This document shows positions 22,709 through 33,880 of a DNA stretch of 64,000 nucleotides, piece after piece. The translations under genes were made by a program, and so were the position numbers. The notes beneath the pieces were generated by a model. It saw only the letters and a program-made list of their open reading frames with translations, had not been told where the DNA came from and made no database searches. This DNA is from Hysterangium stoloniferum (taxonomy: Eukaryota; Basidiomycota; Agaricomycetes; Hysterangiales; Hysterangiaceae): contig WHVD01000264.1 of NCBI GenBank assembly GCA_015178975.1, forward strand, positions 1 to 64,000, given 5' to 3'. Numbering within the stretch: the first letter of the stretch is position 1; each line of letters opens with the position of its first letter.

Positions 22709-25459
22709 CAGTCGAACCCCTCTTAACCCATACCTCTGATAACCCATAACCCCTTATATCCCATAGTTCGAGCTGTCTACCAACTTGGTTCGCAGGAAAT
22801 TGCATACCATAACCCATAGGTCCGCAATAACCCATAACCCATACCCCTCAGAAGGCAAAACCCATACTGAATTAGATGTAGTCCCTTAATTTTATTGTCC
22901 AATAATCAACCATTGTTAGCTCATCACAATGATGCACCACTGCACCTACTGAATAGCCCCCAAGTAAACTTTTACAATTTTCTTTCCCCTCAAAAATATT
23001 AATATGACAATCCTATTGAGCTGAGTTTGAAATATGTGTCTGTGGCTGATAGAATGTGTCGCATCTATAGTTGTTTGTTGATTGAATCTACTGAGCTTTT
23101 ATTATCCATATCCAAGGATAGTATGGCTCCTAGACCACTTGAAATTCTTAAGAAAGGGCTTGCTAAATTTACAGAAACAATCAAGACTCGCAAGAAGGAA
23201 CTTGGTGCAAAGCTAGCTAGGGCAGAAACCATTTCGTCATCAGATGGGCACTGGTTGGACAATGAAGCAAACACTATTGATGAGCAATGTGTTCTTGACA
23301 CCTTGGAGTCCGCCTCAGACTATGAGCGAGGGCTTGAATGCTTGGATGAAAATGGAAAGGCAATTGTGAGGAAGCTGAGGGAGTGGGCTGGTGACTTGGT
23401 GAAGGTTGCAGGAAACAAACAGAAATGTACAACTTTTTTAATGCCTGAGAAAAGCAAATTACTAATAACTCTGTGAAGATTCCATATACGAGAAAGGACC
23501 TAAAGCACCTAAGAAGAAATCTGATAAGCCAAGTCACTGCTTGTACTTTTACAAAGAAAGAAAATGCTACATTGGCTCAGCGCATAGAAATCCTTGATTG
23601 GCACCACAAAAATGGCCAAAACCAATCAAAGACGGCTCAGCATTTCAATCCAATCTACCCAAACCTTAAGATCAAACAGCCATTAGTCTCAGCATGGATC
23701 AAAGAAGAAGCAAAATGGCGTGAGCTTTGGGAACAGGCAAACCACCAAAGTGACTGGATGATGAAACGAGCTCGACAGACTGAGCATCCAGAGGTTTCTG
23801 AAATGATGTATTTATGGCTTTTGAAGGCCATGGGTGATGAAATTCTGCTTACTGGGGAAGTCCTTTGCCAGAAATAGAACCAGTTTGCAGACTTGGTGGG
23901 TATTCCCGAAGATGAGAGACTGACATTGAGCAATGGTTGGTTGGCATGTTTCAAGGACAGGAATGGCTTGAAGGAGATGAAGAGACATGGGGAAGCCGCA
24001 TCAGCACATGCTGACACTGTGGAGAGGGAGTGAAAACAGATTCAAGAGCTTATTATAAAGTACAAATATGAGCGTCGTGATATCTTTAACATGGATGAAA
24101 CAGGTCTTGTTTATGGGTACATACCTATTTCCTTATTTCTACCTCCATATCTGACTCCAATGCATAGACCTGTACCAGACAGAGGCCTGTCAGATCATAA
24201 ACAATCAGGAGTCAAAAGCAAAAAGCTCAGGTTGACATACACATTCACAACAAATGCCGACGGGTCTGAGAAACTCCCAGCTTTCATCATTGGGAAAGCA
24301 GCACAGCCACGAGCTTTCAACAAGAAGACCAGAATCCAATTGGGGTTTTACTACCGAAATAATGCAAAAGCTTGGATGACTGCACAACTCTATCAAGACT
24401 GGATTCAGCAGTGGGATCATGAACTTGGAGACAAAAATCGAAAAATACTTCTTCTTCAAGATAACTTTTCTGGCCACATTGTTCCTACCAACCTTCAAAA
24501 CATCCGAGTTGAAAACTTCAAGCCAAACCTCACTGCACATGTCCAACCAAACGACCAAGGTATCATCAGATGCTTCAAAGCCCACTACCATACCAGGTTC
24601 ATTCAACAGGCTGTTGATCGTTACGACGAAGGTATAACACCGGCTCAAATCTATGACATCAATCAGTTGCAAGCAATGCGGATAGCAGATGCTTCTTGGC
24701 ATGATGTTGACACAATGACCATTCGCAATTGCTGGCGCAAAGCAGGAATCTTACCTGAAATAAATCCCACTTTGTCTCACCCTTTAATTCCAATTACTTC
24801 ACTCCTCAATGATCCTTCCTCCGAGTCCCAAATGTATCCAGTTGCCCACACTGAAAAGCAAGTTGAGGCTGCACTCGATGATTTGGTTGCTACAGGGGCA
24901 CTCCAGATGAAGAATCGAATGGATGTTGAATCTCTTCTCAACCCAGCTGGTGAATCTCATGCCTTGATGGAGGCATCGGACAAGGAAATCTATCAGTCTG
25001 TTATTGATTCAATTGTGGCACACGAGAACATCGAGATAAATGGTGGAGACGATGTTGATGAGGATATACCCATTGAACCTCATCCCACCCAGTGTGATGT
25101 TCTCAAGGCAGTATCCACCATCAACAGGTACATTGATGACAGGAATGACCCCATCACACGCAAATTCGAAGCAATTCTGGGCTCATTCAAATGGCAGCTC
25201 CGCCTCGAAGCAACGACAAGTCTGAAAGAAACTGTTATAACTGACTTCTTTCAGAAATCATAGATGGATCACACACCTTAGTCTACACTTGTTGCAGTAA
25301 CGTAGTTTAACATAATTCTATAATCCTTTCGAAGATTTTTTACAAATTTTCCACCATTTTTGAGACTATTGTTAGCATACCTCTCCAAACCCATAACCCC
25401 TCATAACCCATACCTTGGGCCATCCACCGAGGGGGTATGGGTTAAGAGGGGTTCGACTG
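22709..25459 (+). mobile_element. complete pogo/Tigger-type DNA transposon, target duplication TA
   Basis: 2751 bp with terminal inverted repeats beginning CAGTCGAACCCCTCTTAACC on both ends (perfect over 26 bp) and TA on each side (22707-22708 and 25460-25461). It contains a DDE-type transposase gene with a CENP-B-like DNA-binding region. Inside the left terminus, CCCATA-type short repeats (22730-22865) echo the terminus and may be transposase binding sites. It is inserted in Hx copy C. Confidence 0.95.
23027..25263 (+). pseudogene. pogo/Tigger (DDE_1) transposase gene with two in-frame stops
   Basis: A leading frame (23027-23476) is followed by a CENP-B/pogo N-terminal helix-turn-helix region (QRIEILDWHHKNGQNQSKTA, then KQPLVSAWIKEEAKWRE). 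The catalytic core follows: MDETGLVYG near 24091, LLLQDNFSGH near 24450, and HVQPNDQGIIRCFK near 24540, giving a DDD triad. A 51-nt intron (24117-24167, GTACAT to CATAG) joins VYG to VPDRGLS in frame. TAG at 23875-23877 and a TGA near 24033 interrupt the frame, both where Trp is plausible. The join between the first two reading frames (around 23470) is a frameshift or an intron. Ends at TAG 25261-25263. Confidence 0.88.
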
Positions 25460-25789
25460 TATTCATTTTTCGTTGATTGTGGCTGATACCCTGTGAAATG
25501 TTCCGCATATCTCTGGCACTCCCGCATGTGACAGCTTGATCCGTCTCGTTTATTTTGACTAACACTCCGATTGTTGGATTTCGAGCATCATCCAAGCTCA
25601 TGTTCCTTTGTTCCCGTTCCCTATTGTCCCATTATCCCCCATTTTATACTCTTACATTGTCTTCCCCATATAGCATTCTATTGTTCCTAGGGTTTATACA
25701 TAGCTACATGCGAATATAGCTCCCTGCGCAATTGCGAGGGTCTTCTGCTACCCGAGTACGTGATAGAGACGTGCGTATTTCAACACCGA
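25460..25789. mobile_element. Hx copy C, right part, to the start of fragment E
   Basis: Continues the Hx sequence interrupted by the Tigger element, holding the 5' half of the split gene 2 exon (to about 25560). From 25600 to 25790 I see no coding signal. Whether this joins fragment E as one element cannot be decided from the window. Confidence 0.45.
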
Positions 25790-26330
25790 TTTATGCTAGG
25801 TTCTAGCGTTAGCAAGTTGGGAGGAGTAATTATTTGCGAATGTGGCTCCTGCTAAAATATATTATAGCTATGCATGCACAAGTTGTTACATCGGTAATCG
25901 CCCCCATTTCTCCTTTCACTTATCATATTTGGCAACTATTACGAGTAAATACTGAGTAGCGTAGTTTCCATGTGTGTACGCCATCCGTTTTCCTTCTCTG
26001 AGATACAGAGGTGCATCGGAAATTCTAGTTCTTTTCTTCGTGATTCTTGTCACACTCGAGATTTGATTTCAACAGTTCTTATTTCGCCCGAAATTAGGAC
26101 GACGATAAACATGAGGTAGGAATTCAATCAACACCATGCATAGCGGAATACATTTGACATACCTGTCTCGATGAAAGCGGTGGTCGTAGGTTGAGCCGGG
26201 ACTTCAAGCACGGGTTCAGTAAGATCCCAGTACGTGACCGCTGTAATGTACCACAAGAATCGAAATCGCGCAAAAGAAACGGGGCAAGCTGACTATCGCT
26301 CAACCGGGACACTAGTAGGTCATGATAGCT
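25790..26330 (-). mobile_element. Hx fragment E with the third conserved ORF
   Basis: Matches copy B 18100-18565 and copy D 30410-30900. It shows the shared ACTCCTGCC-type and GCTATGCATGCA stretches, the degraded TVEIK region, and an upstream open stretch (NPCLKSRLNLRPPLSSRQ) with a good GTATGT donor. In E the downstream exon contains a stop, so it is probably dead. It is in the same orientation as copy B. Confidence 0.6.
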
Positions 26331-27383
26331 TTAGTGTTAATCAGGTGCATTAGCCCAAGGAATGTCCCTATGAGGGTGGAAGATGGCGTCTAAAGGTGAA
26401 AAGAGTTCCGTCATCCTTCATATACGCTCACTCATGTAATACCATCGACGCGTGGACCAACACCCTTACCTCAGCCCCAGCAACCCAGTCGCTTTCCCTG
26501 ACAATCAAGAGGGTAGGGTGTTAGCTTACCAGCGCTATTCTTCCTGCTCATAATCGAACAATTAATCTTCATACTCCGTTTAGACAGTATGATAAGATAC
26601 CACCCCACTACTCACAGCGACACCAGCACCGCCATCTCAACCACTCGATATACTCATTCTATCAATATCATGCTCTCACACGTCATATCAGTTTCTTACT
26701 TATTCGAGTATGACTACACCTTCCTGTGGAGTCTATCCCTGTTAAGTCTGCGTCGATTCCACCTCGTACGATTCTGCATGCTATTTGCTCATGCTCATGC
26801 GCCGATCCTGCCTGTTTTGACTGTTCAGACCACAATGATTGTGCTAGCTCCCCCTTTGTCCGCCAGCTTAATTGGTGGGTCTCCGAAGCTGATGGGGGCA
26901 ATCAGTTCTCGACAAAGCATTCTCCAGTCTGCCGTTGTCCTATTAGAACTATAACAGAATATAACTCAGTCATCTCAGGATAGTGAATTTAACTAAGGTG
27001 TTGTCTATCTGGTTATAACTACTTTGTGAATGAAAGAATAGTGGAACAAAAGAAAGAAATCACCCACTACCTACACATCCAAACAAGGTTACACATTTAT
27101 GTCATTGGTCTCATCTATTGTCCTTCTCCTTTGGGTTCTGCCATGAGTCTGCATAAGACCCTAATTCTAACACTCCTCCTGGCTAAGCAGGCTCATTGCA
27201 TAACCTAAGCTGGATGCACTGTCTCTCATGCACAATTTGTGGGAGTTGTTTCATTATGAAGATCCGTTCCCTGAAACTTCAATCTTCCATAACTTCCAGA
27301 TACAACTTCCATCCATGGAACATTTCCAGTTTCCAGACTTCTGAACTTCACCCTTGTTCCATATTTCACAACTTGTCCATTGA
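26331..27383. other. no gene recognised; CpG-retaining then LTR-like fragment
   Basis: 26340-26990 retains CpG. It has only short frames, one of them cysteine-rich on plus (26726-26983, CSCSCADPACFDCSDHNDC), with no support as a gene. About 27280-27383 resembles the interior of the epsilon LTR (GAACTTCACCCTTGTTCC) and is probably a fragment. Confidence 0.4.
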
Positions 27384-28040
27384 TGTTACGACTCATTCCT
27401 GGATACTTCAATTTTCCATAATCATCTGACTTTCCACCCCAAGTCTCCGATCTGACTTCCCACCTCAATATCTGATCCAGACTTCTGACTATGGAACATT
27501 TCTAGTTCCTGGATTTCCGAACCTCATCCTTGTTCTGTATTTGGTAACTGACAGGTTAACAGTTATTCATTCACTTGTTTATTGTCTTTGTTGTATTCCT
27601 GTTTCAGAATCTTCATCCTAATCTGTCTTATTATACTTCTAGATTTGTAGTACAATTCTTGGAACATCTATATAGTCTTCCCTAGTCATGTACTTACTCT
27701 TTAGTTTTAATCTCAAATTAGTTTGTATCTCTTCTGTCCTTCTGTATGCTTAGTTTCTGGAACTCTCTGGACTCCAGGCATCTGGAACTCCTGGAACTCT
27801 GAGCATCCATAAACATTCCATCATATATTAATCCTCTGAAATATGGACATCCAAGTGAGTGCATGAGGGTGCAGCATATAAGCTGAAGCCAAGTCCATCT
27901 GTACTCTGGTAATATTCCGATACTCCCACTACTAATCCCCGGAAACTCCCAGACTAATTCTCCGAAACTCTGAGGACATACTTCTGGGAAGTGTCCATAA
28001 TATCCATCAGAAATTATTCCCTGAGATCTGGAACTTAACA
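27384..28040 (-). mobile_element. epsilon-family LTR, 657 bp
   Basis: Begins TGTTACGACTCATTCC and ends GGAACTTAACA, matching in order the exactly bounded epsilon LTR at 36366-36991. Carries the shared motif in reverse (CATATAAGCTGAAGCCAAGTCC near 27875-27896). Its CpGs are largely lost. No clear target duplication. Confidence 0.65.
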
Positions 28041-28258
28041 TTCATGAACATATTGGCAAGATTTGCTATGGAGGCAATGTGATGCACATCAATATCTCCA
28101 TCCACTACATGCTCACAAATATAATGATAGTGAATATCAATGTGCTTGAGTGGTGCTTAGTATTCTTCATTAAAGAGACCACACCTGTGTTATCATTCCA
28201 TAGAATAGCTGGTTTGGGCTGGGGGTAACCTATTTTGAATTTGCTTCATAGTTCGTGT
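28041..28258 (-). pseudogene. Ty1/copia RNase H 3' fragment
   Basis: Minus-strand reading with shifts: DNTGVVSLMKNTKHHS, then HIDIHYHYICEHVVDGDI, then HHIASIANLANMF. This is the copia RNase H end, where a DN-x-x-A tract, then a KHIDIRYHFIRE-like tract, then the ADI/MFTK region are expected. Bounded by LTRs on both sides. Confidence 0.7.
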
Positions 28259-28259
28259 T

Positions 28260-29271
28260 TGTTACGACCATGTCACAACCTGACGGTCCCCGAGGATATT
28301 GCCACCTATCGATGTTTCAAGTTATCACTCAAGTCATCGCATTGGAAACCATCGGTTACCCGATGCTGACATATGCTTTCACGACGATCAAACTCCATTT
28401 ATACCCCTGTCAAAATATACTCATACTATCTGGTTATGCTCTGATACATCCCTTTTTTATTATGATGATCTGTTCTACTCTATGTTTCACATATGCCTAT
28501 ATATACTTGTAACCCTCGGACTATTTCCTTGTCTGTCACGAATCAAATTTTACTCAATAAAGTTGAATAATCAATCGAAGAATATTCAACAATATCGAAT
28601 AAAGATGCCTCATTCGATGAAGTATTAATTTGTCCTGTTGATAAAGTGTGAGGCAAAGATAGGACACAGAGGCTCACGAATAAATAAGTCAAAGAAGGAC
28701 TCAAAAAAGTTTGATGATTATGTAATACAGTAATAATATAATATAATACAGGTTTTCTGACTGACTTCCTTCATTCCTATCATTGTCCTTATATACTATA
28801 TATCATTTACCTATGATGATAATATGATATCAAAGTGAAATCATCAATGACATCAACCTGAGACAAGTCGAAGATATTTGAGATTGTCGAAGATATTGTT
28901 GAAGAATAGTCGAGTCGGAAGTTGAGTTGGAAATTGAGTCGGAAAGTTGAAGGAATGTCGAAGAAATGTCGAAGAAATATTAAATTGAATATTATTGAAA
29001 TTTGAGTTTGTACGTTCGTGACATTGTCTCGTAATCCCACTCTCGGTTATTTCATGGCTTCCAAACTAATGGTAACCTTCCTGTTCCTAGTCAAGCTTAT
29101 TTGTCAATACTGTTTTCTGCTCTTCTCCTAGTTAGTATTTTCTAGACACTGAATACTTGTATATGAACCCGCTGTAGTTGTAGCTACTAGGCAATCAGAA
29201 TATCGACTCAGAATACCCTCTTACATCTCTAGAAGTCCTACATATATTAAGTATCCCACTATCTGCCTTCG
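28260..29271 (-). mobile_element. alpha-family LTR, interrupted by a solo beta LTR, 5' end missing
   Basis: Starts TGTTACGACCATGTCACAACC, the reverse of the alpha LTR 3' end at 54191. It follows that LTR to 28533, and resumes after the insertion at 29024 until about 29271, where a gamma LTR begins. The two parts align with 53850-54191 and with 13220-13440. Confidence 0.75.
28534..29023 (+). mobile_element. solo LTR of family beta, 490 bp, target duplication TTGTC
   Basis: Begins TGTCACGAATC and ends GTTCGTGACA, a 9-bp inverted terminus. It is flanked by TTGTC on both sides (28529-28533 and 29024-29028). It lies inside the alpha LTR, which resumes on the far side. The same family bounds the 42802-45472 element. 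Confidence 0.92.
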
Positions 29272-29421
29272 TGTTGAAATCTGAAAGCCTGGGGAATCAC
29301 AGTGCGAGGACTCTCACATACTTGGAGCGAATGCCACTAAGAGATGAGCGGGTAGAGGTATAAACCAGTGATATAACTAGGTTTCCAGATGAGACTCTAC
29401 TCTCATCTGGATGTAACTATA

Positions 29422-30001
29422 GGAGGATGGTCACACTTTATTGAATATACAAAATTTTACTGAATAATCCTCATATTTTCCAAGTGAGACTATTCCTTCT
29501 GGCCATAACAACTTATTCTATGAGTTTATATTTAATTACCTGAAATTTCATCTTTAAAATATCCATGCCTTTTTAAAATACACACAAATGACATAGTTAC
29601 ACAAGATTATTTGGGTTAACCTAGATCGTTTGGGTTAACCTAGATCATTTGGGTTAAACAAGATTATTTGGGTTATGACTTAATCTTTGGGTTATGATGT
29701 ATTCTCTTGTATACAAGCAAACTTTCAAATATATTTCATATAATTTAAATTTAGTTGGTTTAGAGAGTTAACCAGAACTATCTGGGGTACCAATCCCCAT
29801 TGTGCAATTTATTCCAAAAAAATAATTTACAGATGATTGTTTGACTAAATTTTGTCAGATATAGGATAAATATTAATCTTTTTGCATTCTTCAGAGTGAT
29901 ACCTAATCAACTGAATTTGATTAAATATTAATTTTACAACAAACAATATAAATATATATACTTTAGTGGATAAATAATTTTAAAGTTTTGGGTTATCCTC
30001 C
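29422..30001. mobile_element. AT-rich MITE-like insertion, 580 bp, target duplication ATA
   Basis: Ends GGAGGAT and ATCCTCC form a 7-bp inverted repeat, with ATA on both sides (29419-29421 and 30002-30004). The gamma LTR at 54465 lacks this block at the same position, so the insertion is real. The short termini do not identify the superfamily. No ORF. Confidence 0.62.
29603..29690. repeat. short tandem repeats of TTTGGGTTAACCTAGAT type
   Basis: Four to five imperfect units of about 20 bp (ATTTGGGTTAACCTAGATC) lie in the middle of the MITE-like insertion. Confidence 0.75.
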
Positions 30002-30177
30002 ATATACTATGACACATGGTCTGTGCACTGGTCTGTGCTGTGAATGTGTGTCCACAACATGGAACTATGTAAGTGAACACTAAACTAAATATAACTAATC
30101 ACATGCGTGAACCGGTAAAGAAATATGCAGTCACAAGACACATCAGGAGTTACAACATTTAAGGTGGCACTAAAATA

Positions 30178-30360
30178 CACTGGAGGCACCCCAAGGTTTT
30201 TGGAGTTGGAGAACCTTCCAAAAATCCTACTATTTGGCCAAATTTTCTAGGAATTCTTTGAACTGATAAATGGTTTGAAAATTTCAAGTATTAGTAGGAT
30301 TTTCCAAAGTGGAAAATCATATCTGAAAACTTTAAATATTTGTATCAAAAAACTCCCACC
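30178..30360. mobile_element. half of a foldback MITE
   Basis: CACTGGAGGCACCCCAAGG through to AAATATTTGTATC matches the left arm of the foldback element at 55215-55581. The second arm is missing. Confidence 0.65.
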
Positions 30361-30489
30361 TTTTTTGAGACATTACCCTTGCTAATGTACTTGATCCACA
30401 ACAAAGCAGAGCAATCATGATCTTCTAGTGCCCGGTTTGAGAGATAATTGGCTTTCCCCTTTTGTTTTGCGGGGTTTCGATTCTTGTTG

Positions 30490-30794
30490 CGGCGGTTGCG
30501 TATTGGTGATTTACTGAAGCCGTACTTGAAAGGTTAGGTCAACTCACGACCCCCGCTTACGTTGAGATATTTATATGAAATGTAGTCCGCTATGTATACT
30601 GTTAATTGGATTTTCTACCTCATATTTATCGTTGTTTTACTTTCAACTTTGACATAGGGACTGTTGAAATCAAAGCCCAAGGATACCAAAAAAAAGGAAT
30701 ACAATTTTCGATGTACCCCTCTCTCATAGAAGGCAAACGGATACGTAGATGCATAGAAGCTATATGGGGTAATTCAAAGGACAAAGGGGGGTGA
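30490..30794 (+). CDS. Hx third conserved ORF, copy D
   Basis: The downstream exon reads DIGTVEIKAQGYQKKGIQF, then YPSLIEGKRIRRCIEAIWGN, then NSKDKGG, stop at 30792-30794. It is shorter than copy B because a 27-bp segment is missing. Upstream the shared RPPLT segment (ACGACCCCCGCTTACG) is kept at about 30545-30565. Function unknown. Confidence 0.48.
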
Positions 30795-31092
30795 TTACCG
30801 ATGCAGCAATTTGGGCATGCATGCATAGCTATAATATATTTTAGAAGAGCAATATTCGCAAATAATCACTCCTGCCAACTCGCTAATGTTGGAACCTGGA
30901 ATATATCGCAATGTTAGGAACTATAGGGAGGACTGAACTATAGTCCGAAAGCGCTTCCGATCCACCCCGACTCGTATCAATAGGATACGCCTGAACCGGA
31001 GTTAGAACAGACTGCTACCAGGTGAGGATAACACAACAATTGGGGACATGACGGAGAGCAATTGACGCTTCGTGAATAACGTTGAAATATTA

Positions 31093-31665
31093 CTGCCTCC
31101 CCATCCAGATCACCTAGGAATGACCGAGTACCAATCAATCGCCTAGTAAGCCTCAGGCGTTGTTTAGGACGCGGAGAAATAGCGACCTTTCGTCGGAGAT
31201 AATGAATAAATGCAAAGATTAGATATAATGTGATATGCATCATCTGTAGAAGCTAATAACTCAAGCAACCTCACTTTGAAAATCCCTTTTGGATGTTTGT
31301 GTGGATAATAGTTCGTTGCCAGCCGTGGTAGAAAGCTAGATTCAATCTCTTCTCACCATTCACGAGGTTTTTATTTTGAGAAGGTGAGGGTATTCATGTC
31401 AATATATGGTGATAGCCGGCGATAACATTACTTTGCGTCCTATGCCAAAACCAAGTTTATTCATGAATAATCAACATGGTATTATAGCTTGAACGTTAAG
31501 ATGATATACTAGTCTTCTCAGCACATGTACGACCCTGTGTATTGCTCTGAAAGCGAGCGCGCCGAACGTAGCATGTCGGCCTCTCGGTTTTCAATAAGCT
31601 CCAGGATTGTCAACAGTTGGAGATATACTCCTGAGAGCACCATCCGGAGAGATTAGAGTCATTGA
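31093..31665 (-). pseudogene. inverted gene 1 3' end within Hx copy D
   Basis: Minus-strand reading from about 31610 matches the gene 1 C terminus (READMLRSARL, SEQYTGSYMC), decayed. On plus, the left part (31093-31200) is the start of the convergent gene 2 end (HPDHLGM). This block is inverted relative to the rest of gene 1 in copy D. Confidence 0.55.
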
Positions 31666-32574
31666 AGTGGTCTTTAAAGGCCGACACTTCCTCAATATAA
31701 CTGTGTCTGAGGTGATTAGAGAGTGAATTAAGGTGTAGAGAATGACGAGAACGGCGAAAACATGGTGTGTATGTCGGCTAATAAGAGGAAGTTTTATGCC
31801 CAGAATAATTATAACGGGGAGGGAGGGGGCTCTTGTAACCGACGAGTAGAATCAGGATTGATTGGAGAACAGGAAAGCATGATGTAACAAGGTTTGATGG
31901 TAAGGCAGCCCTTCTCATCGTTAGGTACATTGAGATCTATACATTATTATGGTTAAGCTAGTAACTCCCAGTGATGGCGATCATCATAAAGAAACAAAAA
32001 TGACAACATGCGGCGATCAGTGGAAAGGCGGATTTTTTGAAATCGATGGTGCGACTGTCAGGTGAACCATTAGCAATGAGGGGGGCACTGTGGCGCTGAG
32101 AAGCATTTTATACGTATTGATTGAGAATAAATTGATACATGGCCATTGTTTCAGACTCTCGGATGTATTGGTCCCTTCGCGTTCGACTGGTGATTTTGGA
32201 TTTAGTAATATGTTCGGCTGCACTGGTTTCTACCCCCCAAAACGACTCTGTGGTGATCGGGAGATGACTTACTACTGTAAAGGCATTTAACACAAACAAA
32301 CCTTTTGAATGTTTGGATGCCATACGAGTTTTATGTCATTTTACATAAATGCATCGACCGAATGCATCGACGTCGAAGATAATTTCATGATGAATAATGA
32401 ACAAAGCTTGAAATTTGATTCGTTGGTGACTAAGAGAGAGGTGGTTGTTTTGAGCACTTTGCCACATCGATTCCAAGTGCTTCTAAAGTCGTAGCGACTC
32501 GCTTAACGCGATTTAGGCTAGCAAGCGGTGATCCGCTTCTAAGACTTTCCCCCCATCTGTGAACACAACCACCA

Positions 32575-33880
32575 ATGTCCATTCACACGAATAGCGAATC
32601 TCAGTGCGTCGACATACTTTTGCCTTCAAGTCGTTTACTTATTTTTCGCCTTAGTGATAATTATCTAGAGGCAGACGTTGATCCTTGTCAAGTACCCAGG
32701 ACATTCAGCACTCCGAATGTCGAAAGGTAAGGCACCGACCTCGAATATTGTTAGTATATATCGACAGCTACAATCTCGGTGTTAGTGCGGTCACCCAAGG
32801 ATCCCCGACAGACAGTGGAGACAGGGCTCTGACCGCCGCCGAAAAGCCTATCAGCCCCCTGAATCTGTAGGTTCGTTCAGCATCGTCTGTCCTTATATTG
32901 AACCATGTATTCCATTCCCTTCAAAGATTTGACAGTGGTGCATTGGATGGCCGTCACGAGACGAAACTTAACTCGCCTCGCCTCTCAACGACTATTCGCC
33001 CACGCTTTTTTCTCGGTGAGGATTCTGACAGTGATGAGAGCCCGGCCCAACCTTCAGTCAGACGCAAGAAAGTGAGTGTTTATAGGTATGATATACACGA
33101 AAACTCAGTTCAATTTCCCTAGATTCTCCTCAAAGGACTCCCACCAACACTCCTCGTTTGGTTAGGAATCGCCCACAGTTACCATGGGCATCACTCGTTG
33201 AAAGGATTTCACATTGTCGAGATCCACAGGTAATGTAAGTTCGAAACACTATGGTATTGTATAGTGCGTCTTGAATGTAAAAGATATTAGGGATAATCTC
33301 GCCGACTAATTTTGATGTGGAAATCGCGGACTGGGGAGAGATCTGCACTACATTGGAAATCATGAAATCGATGTATACAGCCTCTCCTTCCAATTCCAGT
33401 CTCACATATGACGGGGGAGGCCGAAACGGGAGTGCAATGGTTATATTAATCTAATTGACTGACTTCCTTTTTTGTTGGCGTGCTAGAACTCCCCGTCTGA
33501 TAACACATGCTATTCAAAATGAGTACCTGGAGGAGAATATCGCTTCCAGGCCCCGCGTTGAACCATTGACTAGGGGGAGGGAGCTGAGTGCACTCTCAGA
33601 CGCAAATATATGGTCCACAACATCATCCTCATTCCACCTTCCACCTCAACCGATCCATCCAGTCAGAACCCTTCGGCGGTGTCAAAATGCCGCATTTGAG
33701 ATGCATGCGTTTCATCCAAGAGGACCTGGAACACTACCAATGTTCATTTGGCCATCTCAAATCACACCTGAATAACATGTATCACTGGTTGGCTGAACAC
33801 CTTTTCACTCATCAAAATGATGGAAATATAGGTTTGTCCCATAAAGAATTAGCCCATATTTTCAAGTCATTGTTGAAACA
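32575..33880 (+). pseudogene. Hx gene 1, copy D, C-terminally truncated (unknown function)
   Basis: Exon 1 is 32575-32726 (MSIHTNSESQ to VER), then a 41-nt intron ending TCGACAG. Exon 2 is 32768-32866 (YNLGVSAVTQGS, ISPLN), then a 69-nt intron. Exon 3 is 32936-33071 (GALDGRHETKLNSPRLST, GEDSDSDESPAQ). Phases join without a stop. The next exon (from about 33136) has an unresolved frame. The C-terminal exon reads YLEENIASRPRVE, RCMRFIQEDLEHYQCSFGHL, LSHKELAHIFKSLLK and then runs into inverted sequence at 33881. Start and splice sites are shared with A and B. Confidence 0.62.

Larger units (their letters stand above)
22610..25560 (-). pseudogene. Hx gene 2 exon split by the Tigger insertion
   Basis: Removing 22709-25459 and one TA joins a single minus-strand frame of about 90 codons. 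The right flank encodes CSKSNNRSVSQNKRDGSSCH and RECQRYAEHFTGYQ. The left flank encodes EHFLILGPCQSRHIGRIFS and VSPNMEQRVIWERKSAW. No stop occurs across the repaired junction. That argues that this was coding sequence when the transposon landed. A GTAATT donor follows at about 22607. Function unknown. Confidence 0.55.
29272..30159 (+). mobile_element. gamma-family LTR interrupted by a MITE
   Basis: Starts TGTTGAAATCTGAAAGCC and ends GTTACAACA. The two parts (29272-29421 and 30002-30159) align with the exactly bounded gamma LTR at 54465-54781. It begins where the alpha LTR breaks off. No matching duplication at its outer ends. Confidence 0.7.

Noticed and set aside
24205..24702. Long minus-strand frame opposite the Tigger transposase
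   Set aside because: Antisense shadow of a gene supported by catalytic motifs on the plus strand.
26726..26983. Cysteine-rich frame (CSCSCADPACFDCSDHNDC)
   Set aside because: The spacing fits no zinc-binding family I know, there is no second copy, and the frame could be open by chance.
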